Origin: Paulinella micropora
Taxonomy: Eukaryota > Cercozoa > Imbricatea > Euglyphida > Paulinellidae
Length of the DNA stretch: 64,000 nt
Assembly: GCA_019918135.1 (NCBI GenBank)
Contig: WBZZ01002911.1
Span: 1-64,000 of the forward strand
Reading direction: 5' to 3'
Shown: in pieces, positions 27,633 through 40,227 of the stretch
Position numbering within the stretch: the stretch's first letter is position 1
Layout of the letters: the number at the start of each line of letters is the position of its first letter
The notes under the pieces: model-generated
What the model was told of the DNA's origin: nothing
What the model saw: the letters and a program-made list of their open reading frames with translations, nothing else
The model's database searches: none
Made by a program: the position numbers and the translations under genes

Positions 27633-28624
27633 ATGCAAGACGACGATTTAGCGGAATACAAAGAAGAACTAAGGCAGGAAGAAGATAAAGACTCGCTAAC
27701 ATACAACTCCAATTTGCTAATGTTGAGCGTCTACCGCCCAACACCATGCCCGGGGTTACCACTTTTCATTCAGTGCCCCCTGCACCACCACGATCTTCTT
27801 CGGCCCCTCAAGCTTCAACCGAAACAGCCCGACAGCTGTTTCCACAAGCCGCATCGTCATCATCATCATCCTCCGGTCCAACCCCCGTTGAGGAACTAGC
27901 AGCCACGGCACAAGAAGCCGACCACCCGGATCGACCCGACAGTCCCATGTCCGCCCGATCTAACACTACGCGGTTCTCTGCCAGCTATGATCCAGAAGAC
28001 CCGGTCCCCGCAGCGTTCGGAGTCGTCAATCCGCATCAAGACTTCATCAACGATCCCACCTGCAGACCACAAGAAATTTCGTGGGAAAGTCTTTCCCGTG
28101 CTCAGCAACTTGACGAGAATGATTTTCAGACTAAGCTCAATGTTTTTGTATACATCCAACGCTTATACCGGAAAATGGGAGAGCCCCAAGGCTTCTCAGT
28201 CCCACCTCTACACTGGCCACCGGAGTGGAGGGTGGACGCCCCAAAGTCTTATGTCTTTCTAAGCGAAGACCCCTGGTATCCAAACGCAAAGCTTATTCCC
28301 CTAAAGCCCAAACTTGAATGGCTAACTGAGGAAGACCTCACGCCTGTTGGCCGTGGGGGCAAAAAACTTTCAGGTGACCCTTGTCATGTTCCCCAAACCC
28401 GTTGCTCAAAGAGGATTCCCCCGGATTTACGCAACCCAGAGTCCCTACTCGAATCGTCAGAGTCCCACCCCATCTTCCCGGATGCGCCCAGCTTTTACGC
28501 AGGACATGTCCACCATGCATTCAATCACGCCAAATATGCAGAGATGGACAACTGGTCAATCAGGTTTCGTTTCAACATTTTGCCGGCCGGATGGCACAGT
28601 CTCTTGCGTCCTCTATCAGGATAA
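27633..28624 (+). pseudogene. Copia-1 gag-pol linker region
   Basis: Frames here encode Pro/Ser-rich sequence and a moderately structured segment (FQTKLNVFVYIQRLYRKMGEP) with no recognised domain. It lies between gag and protease in the same orientation. The frame is broken at 27,574 and after 28,624. Confidence 0.45.
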
Positions 28625-28855
28625 CGGTATGTTACCCGTTAGTCTACCTGCATGTCCCCCTTGCCCTCCATTTTTCTGTGAGTTTTGCGATAAAGAAGAG
28701 ACAAAGAAGCACAAACTCAAGGAATGCAGTGGTTGTGCTTGGGTTAAGATTACAACCAACAGTGTCAAGTTGGCGACTACGCCGCCCACTACCGTTTCTG
28801 TTATTACGCGCGAACGCCCGCCAACGCCGATCTTCGCGATCCAATTGCGAAGGAT

Positions 28856-30574
28856 GTGCTCCCCGGTTGTGGAATTGGTAGCGTAAACTACCGATTCGCT
28901 CTTTTTGCGTACCAGCGGTTGCTCCGCTACGAGATTGTCCCCACCAGTGAACAATCCCTTCGCATAGCCGCAAAACGCCCGTTGTCCTTACAAGCCGAGA
29001 AAGTTCGTGGTATGTTCCGTCGTCTAGCCGGTTTTCCTACTTACGACCCGATTAAGACCAATCGTATCCTCCTACAAGGAAACATTGATCTTAACGAACG
29101 TCTAAGACAGGACCCCTTCCGTCTCATCAAACCGTTCACTTTGGTCAGCTATGACCCCAGCCAGCTAGCAAGCAACAGTCAATCGCTAAGTGAGCCCATT
29201 GCCAGAGACGCCCATTGCTTGTACGCACAAGCCCCAGCAGTGTACACCGTTTTTGACACTGGCACCAACCGTACCATTGTCAGCCCAAATTCGTCAATTG
29301 CTGACGTTTCTACCGGTCCCACCGCACATCTCTCTGGCATCTCACCACAGACGGTAAAGATTCGGAAGAAAGCTACGTTCTACTGGCAAATCGTACCTGG
29401 ACGAATCATCTTGCTTTCTGCTTCTGGACTCGCTGGTCGTCGACAAGACACCATACTCACTGGTATCCCCCGGCATCCTAGACAATAAGCACGGACATGC
29501 AACTATATTCCAAAACAATGAAGCACTTGTTTTGCATCATTCAATCGTCATAGATCCATCATCCATAAAGATCAGAGGCAGAATGATGCCTAACATGTTG
29601 TACCGTTCCGACACATGCGATGATGTCCCGCTTGATCCAAACCGTCACTTCTTTCCATCTACAACACAACAGTCACAAGCCATTGTCAATTTCTCGCTCA
29701 ATCCACGAGCATCAAAGGGAAAGATAACTGCACTAGAGGCACACAGGCTAAGTGGCCACGGAATGGAAGGGCCAATGGAGCAGATTGCTAACGCACCAGG
29801 GCGAAAAGTTAGCGATCCCCTTTGGCGTCGCAAGTTAGCCCACCTATGCCAATCATGCTCCTTGTCATCCCCAAAGAAGTTGCCCTTCCTTGTTGACAAT
29901 GAAGCTCTAGACGCACAGTTCAAGGCTTTTGAGGCTTTTTGCATGGACTTCAAGTCCAAGTCTCAACTTTCCCTTCAAGGGAACCGATACATCCTTCTCA
30001 TTAAGGAAGTGAAAGCCCGTTTTTCGTTTAGGGGCTCTATTTCCCTTCAAGAGAAGCCCAACTTTACGTCCCATGGGTGACTAAGGTCTTTGCCTTCTTT
30101 GAGAGGCAGACCGGCGTGAAGATGAAGCAAATCAGGTTGGTTGGAGAGTTTATCGCATCTGACTTTGTCGAGTATTGCAATCAACACTGTATCATAATAA
30201 AGCACACCACCCCTGGTGAGCCCCGTTCCAATTCTGGTGCCGAGAGAGATTTCCAAACAGGCACCCGACGAGCTCAAGCTATAATGCTGGATGCAAAATT
30301 CCCGAACAGTCTGTGGGAAGAGGCTGAGAAAGCCGAACACGCAATTCGTATGGTCACCCCAAAACCCAGTGGACCGTACAAAGGCAAATCCCTTTACGAA
30401 ATTACACTAGCACGCAAATTTCCACTCGATTTCCTACGCCCTATCGGTTGCCTCGCTTTCGTTCGCTTCCAGAAAGCACAACAATGTCCCATGGCAAAAC
30501 CAGGTGTCCTTACCAGCTTCAACATTTTTCGCCGAACTTACATGATTTTGCTTCACGGTACACATGAAGTTTGA
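28856..30574 (+). pseudogene. Copia-1 protease and integrase
   Basis: An aspartic-protease-like motif, VFDTGTNRT, lies near 29,250. A pre-integrase zinc region (RRKLAHLCQSCSLSSPKKLP, about 29,825) is followed by the start of the integrase core (CMDFKSKSQLSLQGNRYILL, about 29,940). After a frame change the second half (FASD-type FIASDFVEYCNQHCI, about 30,150; SNSGAERDF, about 30,230) carries the later Asp and Glu. Frames change at about 29,490 and 30,075, so the protein is not expressible as it stands. The order matches Copia elements. Confidence 0.75.
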
Positions 30575-32093
30575 CGTCTGGCAACGAGGCTATGGTGCCA
30601 ACGTTCTGCAACGTCCTTGGGAGTTTGATGGTCCATCCATTCCACAACCCAACCCCGATACGGGTGCCAAGGTTGAAAAGATTCACGATCCGGAAACGGA
30701 CGAAGTCGTCCAACCGTCACCTTCGTCGCCACCTTCCGACCCGGACTCCGACGACGACGAAGAAAACGGACACGAACCTTTTCCTTTCCCGCGCGATCAA
30801 CCCCAGCCTCCTCAGCCACCAGTGCACCCTCAACAACTCGGCCCCCCGCCTCCCGTCGAAGTTCAGACGAGTGCTCGCGTTCAACGCCCCGCCTCACATT
30901 TGCAACTCGGCCTACGTGGTGCTCTTGGTCCCCGTGCCCGTCGTTCCCTACGATTTGCTGCAAGCCCAGCCGGTTCCAGACGTGCTGCAACCCACCGAGT
31001 AGGCACAGCACAGCATGTCCACGCATCCCCACTTGCCCCCCATGACATCAACAGCTCCATATCTGCTTCCAACATCATCTCATCCCCCAGAGAGAGAAAG
31101 CAAACACTTCAACAACACGCAACACACTCTGTTCGTCTTCTCGTTGATCAGTCTTTGCTTCCTTGGGATGACTGTGATGATGGAGCTGGTATTGTCAATC
31201 TAGGGGTTAGTAACAGTCTTGAACTTGCTGACACGATCAAACCATACGAAAACGATGAACCTTTCTGTTTCTTTACTCGTGCTTTACATATCCCCAAAAA
31301 AGACATACATCTGTTCCCAGAGGTAGTAGCAGCACGAAAGAGAGAAATAGAGGGCTTGTTCAAAGCTGGTTGTTTTCGTTGGGTACCTCGTGCTGTCGCC
31401 TATCGTGCCAACATCAAACCAATCCACACAGGATTTATTGATGCTGTCAAGATAGACGAAGCAACAGGAGCAGAAATACAAGAGTAGGCTTGTTGTGTTT
31501 GGCAACCTCATGTCACCATACAAACACTACTCACCCTACGACAAGTCCGCACCCGTCTGTTCGCACATGGCCTTACTTACTGTTCTATCCCTTTCAGCTG
31601 CACTCAACCTTGATTTCGATCTAATCGACTTTACACAAGCATACAGTCAAGCTGACATGATAGACGTAGTTTATGCCATCCCCCCAGACGATTTCGAGGA
31701 TTTTCGAAATCCAAACGTCCAGAGGATGACATCTTGGAATTACTCAAAGCCCTCTATGGCTCACCCCAAGCTGGCAGACGCTGGCACGACAAGGTTGCCC
31801 GCAAGCTCCGCAAGCTTGGTTACACTCAGTCCACCATAAAGGCTTGCACGTTCTTCATAAAAAACAATTCCAAAGCGTTTCCCCCTCCGTTCTTGAAAGA
31901 CCCCAAATCTTTGCCCTGGGTTCTTTTGTTGCGAACTGACGACGTTCTTGCGTTTTACCAACACAAAAGCCAAGTCGAGGTTCTACGCAAACGACTGACG
32001 GAAGAGAAATTGAACTTCACAGTTCATTCTCAAACCAAAGTCTTTTGCGGCCTCCAGTTCAAACGTACCCCTAAGGGTTTGTTAGTCCATTAA
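30564..32093 (+). pseudogene. Copia-1 linker and reverse transcriptase
   Basis: A Pro/Asp-rich linker is followed by RT blocks: FDLIDFTQAYSQADM (about 31,615), LKALYGSPQAGRRWHDKVARK (about 31,740) and the catalytic block LLLRTDDVLAF (about 31,920), where YVDD is usual. KVFCGLQFKR follows. Stops and frame changes occur near 31,487 and 31,730. Confidence 0.8.
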
Positions 32094-32201
32094 CGCTCTT
32101 ATACGCGTGACCTTCTTGAGGGCCACGGTTTTGCCCAGGCAAATCCAGTCCCCACACCAGCCACTACACAAGAGCCCACTCCCGCATCTGCCAACGCACA
32201 C

Positions 32202-33008
32202 TTGCGTAAATGGACTCTACCCACCCTTGTCGGTGAGTTTACTTGGCTCTCCACCCAAACACGCCCTGACATATCTTTTGCAACCAATAACCTTTCTGTG
32301 TTTTCACATCACGAACCAAACGTAGCATACAGCATGGCAGCACGTATTTTACGCTATTTTCGGAATGATGAACGAGGTTTATTTTTCCCGTACAACGTTG
32401 ATATGTCAACGCTGCGTCTTTCTCATTGGGCTGACGCAACGCTAGGTTGTTTCAAGTTCACCAAGCGCTCAAGAAGCGGTGACCTCCATGAGCTCACCGC
32501 TCCTGTGCACTGGGAGAGCAAGCGTCAACCTACCGTTGCAACATCAACCCAGATCTCAGAAACTATGGCCATGTCGAACACAGCACGCACAGCCATAGCT
32601 CTACAGCATCTATTGATAACAGAACTTAACGTTCCCATATCTTTGCCCACCCCTTTGATGGCCGACAACCGCGGCGCTATCAGCTCTTCAACGAATGGCA
32701 CGGGAAGTCCCCGCGCTCGGCATCTGGATCTCCTGCATCATTACATCGTCGAGACGGTACGAGAAGGCCGACTTACCCCGAGATACGTGAAGACCACCGA
32801 GAATCGAGCGGACATCTTCACCAAGGCCCTCCCAGCACCCGCCCATCGCATTTTCAACGACCAGTTGACCGTCCCGCTGAACAAGTACATGCGCCCGGAC
32901 GAAGATGCACCCCCACACATGCCCCGCCTGCACTCCGTCATCCCCGAGCTGGGACAATTCGCGACCAAGCGCCCCCGTCGAAAAGCAAAGAAGGCCAATC
33001 CCGTCTGA
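32202..33008 (+). pseudogene. Copia-1 RNase H
   Basis: The open frame contains GEFTWLSTQTRPDISFATN, HWADATLGCFK, SETMAMSNTARTAIALQHLL, MADNRGAI and RHLDLLHHYIVETVREG, the normal series of Copia RNase H motifs including the acidic residues. The frame is intact within the domain and ends before an AT-rich 3' region. Confidence 0.85.
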
Positions 33009-33418
33009 CCGCTTTCAAAGACTAATGTTACAGCCGCATTCTAGATTTAGCTCAATTAATAATAACTATTCACGAACGCGCCCGTTGACTGATGTTACTC
33101 CTTGCGTTTCATCGCAATTCGTAATTATGTGACATTCAACATGTCCGACTGCAACTAACCTCAGCAGTGTAAATATAAACTAGGGACAATAATCCGATTT
33201 CGCTGTCTAGCGTAACCCTGTTAATTCCTACATACCAGAATAGAGTACTGAACGTAATTAGATGTCATACTCATATTTCTAAATGTTAATGTTAAATTTC
33301 ATATCATGATTACGCTTTCCCCTTCATAAACATATTTATACATGACTTTTTTTTTTTCACAAACTATACCTCATGCGCCACCGAAAATGTTCATCCTTTA
33401 TATTCGTATACGGATATT

Positions 33419-33430
33419 TTCCGGGGGGAG
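33419..33430 (+). other. Polypurine tract of Copia-1
   Basis: CCGGGGGGAG immediately precedes TGTTATTATC, matching the usual purine tract followed by a TG-starting 3' LTR. Confidence 0.6.
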
Positions 33431-35292
33431 TGTTATTATCATATCTTCATTTTTTATATGCTTCGGATTTCCCTCATACCTGTATTAAATACATCAGTAA
33501 CGGTTATTATAATTCCTGTAATCAACGGATAATTTAAGCGACTCTGAATAATGTTTTCCATATCGCTACCAGGGTATTTTGCCACTTTACATTTGCAATT
33601 TCCAATAACTAACAAATAACTTTTAGCATATTAACCGGTGTGATTAGTCCAAAGACTTCACATCTCTAAACCGACCTAGCTTGGTGCCCTTTGCCTGATA
33701 ATATGTCTTAGTTAACAGTTCGTCCCGTAACTTTTGATAGGCAATAGACAATATCGGCAGGCACGTTCCCAAGCAGGCACGGGGTCAGTTCAGAGAGCGG
33801 TTTCTACCCTTTGTCGTTTTCATTATTAGTAAAATACTGTTCTAGGCAAACAAGTCCTTTCGAAGTTCCTGTCATCTAGATTCCGGTTTCGACCTTTTAA
33901 TCATTTAAGTGAAACTAAGTCATGGCAAAACCAGCTTCTCATATCATTTATACTGTCCTAGTTCTTAAGGGTTAGGAGCCTTGTACGTGTTGGAGCACAA
34001 CAACATCACTCAAAGTGATCGAAAGGGAAAGGTTTCTACGGTTTGTGTCACACCCAAGAGTGACACAGCAGAAGGGAAGCCCTCCCCAAAGTGCTTCAGA
34101 ACCACTGCGTGAATCGTTGTGGTGGACAGGGGGTAGAGCTCTGCAACGGCTGAGCTACCGAAAGGAGGCAAGAGTGAGCCTTCGGGTCAGAAGGACATCA
34201 ACAGGAACTGTTTAGGGGTTTGGACCACAAAACCCCATCATCAGGCAAGCTCGGAAATCAGTTCAGGTGTGCTTGTGGCGCGCAGACGTGTTGGTGGGTG
34301 CAGGGTAGCTACCTGCTAGAGGAAACCAAAAAGAAGAGGCTGAAGGCTGATTGCTGCAATCAGACCTTGTGCAACGTACTCTGAAAGGGGAATTTGCAGG
34401 ACAGGTGGCAGCCAGTCAAGAGCACAAAACAGACAGGAAACAGGAACCTTTCTGCGTTAGAAAAATAATTACTGGTTTGCTCCGGGCTTCGCCCGGAGTT
34501 AACCGCCGTTAAAGTTCCGAGGAGACGTTTCGCTTTTACGGTAGTCCGGTCGGCGCGGCGTAGCCGTGCCGGCGGAGCCGGCGCGTGTTTGATCCGGCGT
34601 CTGGTTAGGTCTAGGTTGGAAAGTTGGGAAGATCGAAAGATCTCCCCAACTTTCAAACTCCCGCCCACCCTTCCCTTGTTTTGTTTTTGTTTGTCCTTTG
34701 CTTCTGTCTGCTCTGGGCTTTTGGTGGTGTTCGGTGATCGCTGGTGGCCTGCGCTGGTTCTGCTCGCTCCGACTTCGTCGCGTCTCCCTTGGACTGTTTT
34801 GGTGCTACCTTCGGTTGTTGCCGTGAACAACTAGTCACTAGGTTGGCCTGCTCATTGTGCTTGGTGCCTTCCCTTGTTTAGTTTAGGTTTGTTCCGGTCC
34901 TTGGGATTGTTCAGTCGCTCTAACATTAGTTTGCCGTCCGCTCTCCCCTCCTCCGCCCGGTTTCTCTGTCAGGCTTTAATAGATAGTGTTATTCCATTTC
35001 TTTGTTTTTTCCTTCCACTATCCCCTCCTCCACCCGGTCTTCTTAGTTGACTAGTAGAGCGTGCCGGTATTTGTAATGTTCGGTTTCAGTACTCAAGTTT
35101 TTAGGTGCGGCTGTCTGTGTTCCGAGTGGACATCAGAGCCGTCAGCTTTTAGTGTTTTGTAAACTTGAGTCCTGAAATATTTGAGCCTAGCCCCTTTCCC
35201 TCCACACTACTCCGACGAGTTCGGAAGGTTAGGCCAATAAAGCTTTTCTGTTCTCTAAATTCGAAACTACGATACGGAAACTTTAACTTCAG
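33431..35292. other. AT-rich region, probable LTR and leader sequence
   Basis: No gene is supported. The first part is probably the 3' LTR of Copia-1, but its end is not identified because no partner LTR is in the window. The region 34,480-34,654 has three compact hairpins. The remainder precedes the gag gene of the interrupted plus-strand retroelement and may be that element's LTR and leader. Confidence 0.45.
34480..34654. repeat. Cluster of three perfect or near-perfect hairpins
   Basis: CTCCGGGC-TTC-GCCCGGAG (34480-34498) and GCCGGC-GGA-GCCGGC (34568-34582) lie first. A 16-bp stem with a GAAA loop (34619-34654) follows. The last has a GNRA-type tetraloop and one mismatch. Confidence 0.85.
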
Positions 35293-35966
35293 ATGACAGA
35301 AAAACAGAGAAATGAAAACGAAACAAACAACATACCGAACTACAGCGGTAGAGAGGACTGGGAAGACTTCCAACGTTCGTTGCTGTTACAGGCAGTTAGG
35401 AAGGACCTCAAAGGTGGATTTGAGGACGTAAAGGGACATAAACTAGAGGTTCATCGTGCCAACCTCAAAAGACTGCACATGGCAGGAAAGACTGTACCAG
35501 GCTATAATATGAGTCTATGGGAAAGGCATGTGAATAAGAAAGCAGCAGTGGCAGCAACCAGCAGCAGCAATCCAATGGGGTCATTAGACAGAGCACTAGG
35601 GCTGCAAGGGAGTGCAGAAGATGAGGAAGAAGTAGTAAGCATGCCAAGCTTGGATGATGCAGAAGAGGAGTCAGAAGACAATCAAACCTCTGAGGACTCT
35701 TTGGCAGGGCAGGAGCAAAAGGAAAGAGAGATGGGAGCAGAAGTGAGATCATGCAACACGAGCAAGCGTGAATCTGCATCACGAAAGTATGAGGAAGAGA
35801 GGAGAGAGAAAAGGGAAGCCTCTCCCTCTAGCTTGTCTGGTACCCCTGGGGGCGAAAGCTTAAATGGCAGTGACGAACAGAAAGCACCAAAGGTGGGACT
35901 CTCTACAACTGCAACGTCGGACAAGAAGTCAGTGGACTCAGTGCGCAAGAAGAAACGCAAGCACTA
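35293..35966 (+). pseudogene. N-terminal part of gag of a plus-strand retroelement, cut by Copia-2
   Basis: ATG 35293 opens a frame (MTEKQRNENETNNIP) with a short folded start and a long acidic/Ser-rich middle. It reaches the Copia-2 LTR at 35967; the residual open frame to 36,066 is LTR sequence. The gag continues on the far side of Copia-2 at 42,480. Charged repeats and KKKRK-type basic clusters are visible. There is no zinc finger in this half. Confidence 0.6.
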
Positions 35967-36260
35967 TGATAAAATCTCCGGTAGTAAACTTGAACAGTTG
36001 ACAGAGCCGGATAGAGCCGGAACACTTAAGCAGATCGCTTTTGATCAGGTTGTGAGATTTTACTGAGTAAGACTTTTTACCGCCAATACTAGCACTGGTA
36101 TACTAAGGCACATGCCTGGCTAACTTAAGTAATTGTACTGTTACACCCAATCAATAAAGATTAGTTCCAGTCTTATCAAATTGGTAATTATTATCAGTCC
36201 TAACGAAAACATTCTAAGCGGAACTGCCATCTGAAATTAGCTAACAGCTATTTTACTGCA
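35967..36260 (-). repeat. 3' LTR of Copia-2
   Basis: 294 bp on the plus strand from TGATAAAATCTCC to TTTTACTGCA. It matches 42199-42479 apart from a 13-bp indel and scattered changes. AATAAA is present at about 36,153. Confidence 0.92.
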
Positions 36261-36263
36261 ATG

Positions 36264-36271
36264 CTCCCCTT
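36264..36271 (-). other. Polypurine tract of Copia-2
   Basis: AAGGGGAG on the minus strand lies 3 nt before the 3' LTR start (TGCAGTAAAA). Confidence 0.7.
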
Positions 36272-36352
36272 AATTTCAAAAGGTAGTTATTAGAACTGAG
36301 TCTGTACAGAGCATTAGAACTGGGTCTGGTACAGAGCCTATTTCTAAGTGTC

Positions 36353-37729
36353 TTACTTCGATCCGTTACCAGAGATTCTGTCGGCTCCCTTCTTGAACAG
36401 GGAAAGACTGTCAATTCGTTTAGACAGAACATCAGCTCGGTTTTTCTCAGAAGGTACCCAGTTGATGGCAACCTCCCCCTTCCTTATCGACTCGGTGATA
36501 TGATGATGCCGCAGCGCAATATGCCTCAGCCTCTTACCGAACACTGGGTTCGGAGCAGTGCATACAGTGGCTTGATTGTCGACATTCATAGTCGGCACTG
36601 CCAGAAGCTCCGCCTTCAACGGGTTGCCGTCGGACCACGGCATCGACCTGATGACGTTGCGTACCGCCTCCAAGTCGTGGAGCACCTCCGAAGCCGCGTA
36701 CGTCTCGCTCTCTTGAGTGCCTGTTGCTAGATGCTTCTGCGTTGTCGCACGCACCGTGACCGGCCCGTTCGCCAAGAACACGCCACCCGTCCTCGAGTAC
36801 ATCTTACTCCCGTTCCCAAGCGAGGAATCGGAATCAGCCTCCAAGGTGCGGTTCCCATCAGACGAGAACATCACCCCCCGATTCTGCACGAATAGGAAGT
36901 ATCGTAGAAGCTGCTCCGCGGCCCGGTAATCGAACTTGTCCCGATCAGACTGATGCTCAGCCAGCACGCTGAGTGGCAGAACCGACTCCGGCACACTAGC
37001 CTTCAGCCACACAAAGCTACCAACGATCTCCTGTGGTGAGTACGCTAGTATAGCTGGCTCCATCTTCGCTGGCAGCCACGGCGTCTTTGCTGGCATCCAT
37101 TGGCGCCCATCGCTTCTCTTAAACCGAGCCAGTAGCATTGCGATGTACTCCCTCTGATGGATAGTCATCGTCAGCACTCCCCCTGCACGACGTACGCCAA
37201 ACTCCAAAGACAGAAACTTCTTGACTGGCCCAAGGTCCTTTACGTTGCCCCACTCACGATTGAGCTTGCTGACGTACTCACGACTGCTCTCCTTCGACGC
37301 CGACACATGTATATTGTCACCTACATGGTACGTCAAAATCTCCGTCTTCTTTGTAGCCTCATCAATCCGCCCAAACAGTATAGGCTCAACGATGCTCTGC
37401 TTAAAGCCCGTCTTCTTTTGGGTAGGAACAACCCTGTCGTGCCAATAAATATGTCCGGAGGGCTTCAATCCATTGACACCACCAAGGGCTTCCCACACCA
37501 CATTTGGTGGCGTGTATCCTGTCGGAGGCTGTAACCACACCGGCACATGCAGCTTGACTTGGGGGAAGGCGCTCTCCTCGTCCATGCCATAGACGTCCAT
37601 GTCTTGTAAGACTGCCAGAGCGCACGTCATCCAAACGATCTCGACCCTGCACGTAGGTAAGTCGACCCTGTCATATTGCCACGATGGCTGCCTGACTCCG
37701 ATCCCAGCGATCCTTGACTTGGTCTCCAC
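36353..37729 (-). pseudogene. Copia-2 reverse transcriptase and RNase H
   Basis: One open frame of 458 codons contains RT blocks (LQDMDVYGMDEESAFPQVKLH; NGLKPSGHIYWHDRVVPTQKK), the catalytic block reading LTYHVGDNIHVSAS in place of the usual YVDD core, and a connection segment. RNase H follows with EADSDSSLGNGSKMYSRTGG, ESETYAASEVLHDLEAVRN, MNVDNQATVC and RHHHITESIRKGEVAINWVP. The loss of one catalytic Asp suggests an inactive RT. The frame is otherwise well preserved. Confidence 0.88.
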
Positions 37730-38487
37730 CGCTGGGCCGTCAATCGTTTCACTTTTTCAAAGTCGACAAATCTTGTAGGCACCAACGGTTGTCCAGGAGG
37801 CTTGTCCGACACATGCCTTTCTACAATTGCCCCCAACTTAATATGCTTATCGATGTCCGCGAAGCGTGACTCATTAAACTTACCCGATGCTGTGGCTTCT
37901 CGATAAGGAACAGGTACAGAAACTAGGTACGCTCCCGAGCTGAAGTTGGAAGGCTTCGTCTTCCCTCTAGCCCTCTTTCCTTCAACTATGTTGGACTCGT
38001 CCACAGCAGCACCCGTCCATTCCACAGGCACCCCACGAGCATCCCTCTTCCCTTCAGGCTGTCCCACACGTCTGCCCAACGAGAAGCGAGGCGAATGAGC
38101 ATCCACAGGCGTCTGTGGCCTCCTGCCACCACCCTCTCTGCCCACGTCGTATTCGTCATCATACCTGACAAGTGTTATGACGCCACTATCATCCTCGCGT
38201 CCACCTCGTGATGCAACGGATACCTCCTCGTCTGGCGACTGGCTAACGGCTTCCTCCCCGTCGTCCTCTTCCTTCCCAGTGACCACGTTCAGTAGGCCGT
38301 TAAGCAAGTTTTGCTCACTTGGGGTAAAAAATGTACCGATGTACCCGTCATCTTTGTTGCCTTTTTCCCGAGTTGGTGTGGCAGTTTGGAAAAGGTGTTG
38401 CTTCGACTCAGCCATTCTCCCACGAGGATAGAGGGTAGGCCATCCATGAATCGTAGCATTCCGCACCACCATGTCTGCTGTCGTCAC
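37627..38487 (-). pseudogene. Copia-2 integrase-RT linker
   Basis: The open frame encodes a charged, low-complexity linker (GKEEDDGEEAVSQSPDEEV) followed by SNFSSGAYLVSVPVPYREA and FDADIDKH-like segments typical of the start of Copia RT. No separate domain is recognised. Confidence 0.55.
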
Positions 38488-38502
38488 AAGCTTGCTGTCG
38501 TA

Positions 38503-39827
38503 TTAACTCCACACCTTGTACGATGATTCCTCCGTGTTGATGCCCATGAAGACACCTGGTGCTCCCTTTTCTCGTCCCTTTTTGCCCCCTTTGTAGAACA
38601 CGCATAAACATCCAAAAGGCTTCGGGATGGAGTGATGAGGGGGAGGCCTGTTGTAGAATGCCTCATGCCTCAACAGCTTTGCTCCTGCCCTGCCCTGCAT
38701 GTTTATCAAAAACACAGCGTAGTCAGTCGCCAACGGTAGGAAATAGACCGGTACACTCCTTGCAGTTAACAACGTAGCTGCCAGCGAAAACACAACCTGT
38801 ATCACTGCTTCTGCGTAGGCGTCCTTATTGGGGTCATTTCTCACAGGCAGCCGTTGCTCCACACCAACACTCGCCAAGTAGCCCTTCACAGCCTTTGCAA
38901 TCCACTCTTTGTCGGTTCTGAATTGCTTCATTGATCTTCCAGTCTGTGTCTTGGACCACACCTGGACTTCTGTTAGCTGCTGTAGTGCTATCTCAGAGGC
39001 CCTAGTGGGTTCCATCTACCCCTGATGAAGCCTGAGATGTTCTCAACGAACAACAGGAAGTAGGGCGTCTTCCCATACAGCGGGAATGCTATACGTCCTG
39101 TTCCGTCTGCCCTCCAGTCTTCACCAACCTCGTTGCAGATTGTCAGGGATGCTCCCTCGAACGAAGCGTGCTTCTTTATCTTCGTCGTAGCACACGCCAT
39201 GCAGGTACACTTAGCGAGTCCCCCTTTGTGTTTGACAGTCAGTCCATTCTGTTTGAGGAATTGCCTCACCATTGTCTCACCAAAGTGGAAAATGTCATTG
39301 ATCTCCTTCATGTCCACCGTCGTAGCATGTCGCATGCTTGTTGACCAGAATGCCGCCTTGCAGCCAGGGTAAGGTTGGCATTCTTTCTTCTCCTTCTTCC
39401 ATCCAGGGGGTGCAATAGTTGTACATGTATACTGACAGGACGCTGCATCAAAGTTGCCAATAAGCAGCTTGTCCCTTTGCTCAATCTCAATTCTCCTCTT
39501 GGTAACGAAGAATTCGTCGTCCTGCATAACGATCGCGAAGCCCGCGCGCTGTAGACGCCCCGTAGAGAACAGCGTCCTGTCCAAGGTAGGCAGCACATAA
39601 GTTTCACTCATTTCCACTTCCTGGGGATTGCCTTCCCCATTCACCCCCAAAAACGAAGTGCTTCCTCTGGATTCTGTTGCAGAGACGCCAGATATGCCTC
39701 TGACTGCCATTGAGTCATCATCCTGCACTTCTTCCAGTGCTTCCGCCATTGGCATCATGTGTTGCGCCGATCCCAAGTCCAGGTAAACTGTGTATGGGTC
39801 ATGTTCCCCATCCGCACCATCAGCCAT
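38503..39827 (-). pseudogene. Copia-2 protease, pre-integrase and integrase
   Basis: On the minus strand: a degenerate protease motif LDLGSAQHMM (about 39,780) instead of DSGA; a pre-integrase zinc region with TVKHKGGLAKCTCMAC (about 39,220); the integrase start EDWRADGTGRIAF; and, after a frame change near 39,000, FRTDKEWIAKAVKGYLASVG and DPNKDAYAEAVIQVV with the later Asp and Glu. The arrangement is normal for Copia. Confidence 0.8.
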
Positions 39828-40227
39828 GTGCGATGTAGGTCCCTGTTCCCCTTCACTGCTCCAAGACCCGCGCCAGCACTCCCCAGACTTGGTCCACCTT
39901 CCTCCTGTCCAGGCGGCGTCCCCGGCGGCTTCTTCTCTTCCTCGTCCGCAACTCCCCCAGTCGCCGCCCTAGGTACCGGATCCATAGCCAAGCTTGCATT
40001 CTCCTTGTTTTCCAGCGTAATCAAAGTCCGCATTTCCTCCCATCTGCCCACCCTTCTGGTGTCGTAGGTAACCTCAGCGTCGCTTCCTCTTGCCAGCCTC
40101 ACCACTCCCCCTAACGCAGGTACCTCTGCACTGCCTATCACTTCCACATGACTGGATGCAGATGCATTCTGTGCAGTGCGCTGACGTGCAATTGCCGATT
40201 TCTTTTCTTCTTCCGACATCGTCAGTT
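39612..40227 (-). repeat. Source segment of the 616-bp duplicate at 25924-26539
   Basis: This is the internal Copia-2 counterpart of the fragment at the viral border. See that entry. Confidence 0.95.

Larger units (their letters stand above)
26540..33430 (+). mobile_element. Copia-type LTR retrotransposon 1, 5'-truncated and decayed
   Basis: Gag, protease, integrase, reverse transcriptase and RNase H regions follow in Copia order (integrase before RT), listed separately. The start abuts the Copia-2 fragment with no LTR or primer site. The polypurine tract at 33419-33430, followed by TGTTATTATC, gives the likely 3' LTR start at 33431. Several frameshifts and stops interrupt it. Confidence 0.85.
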
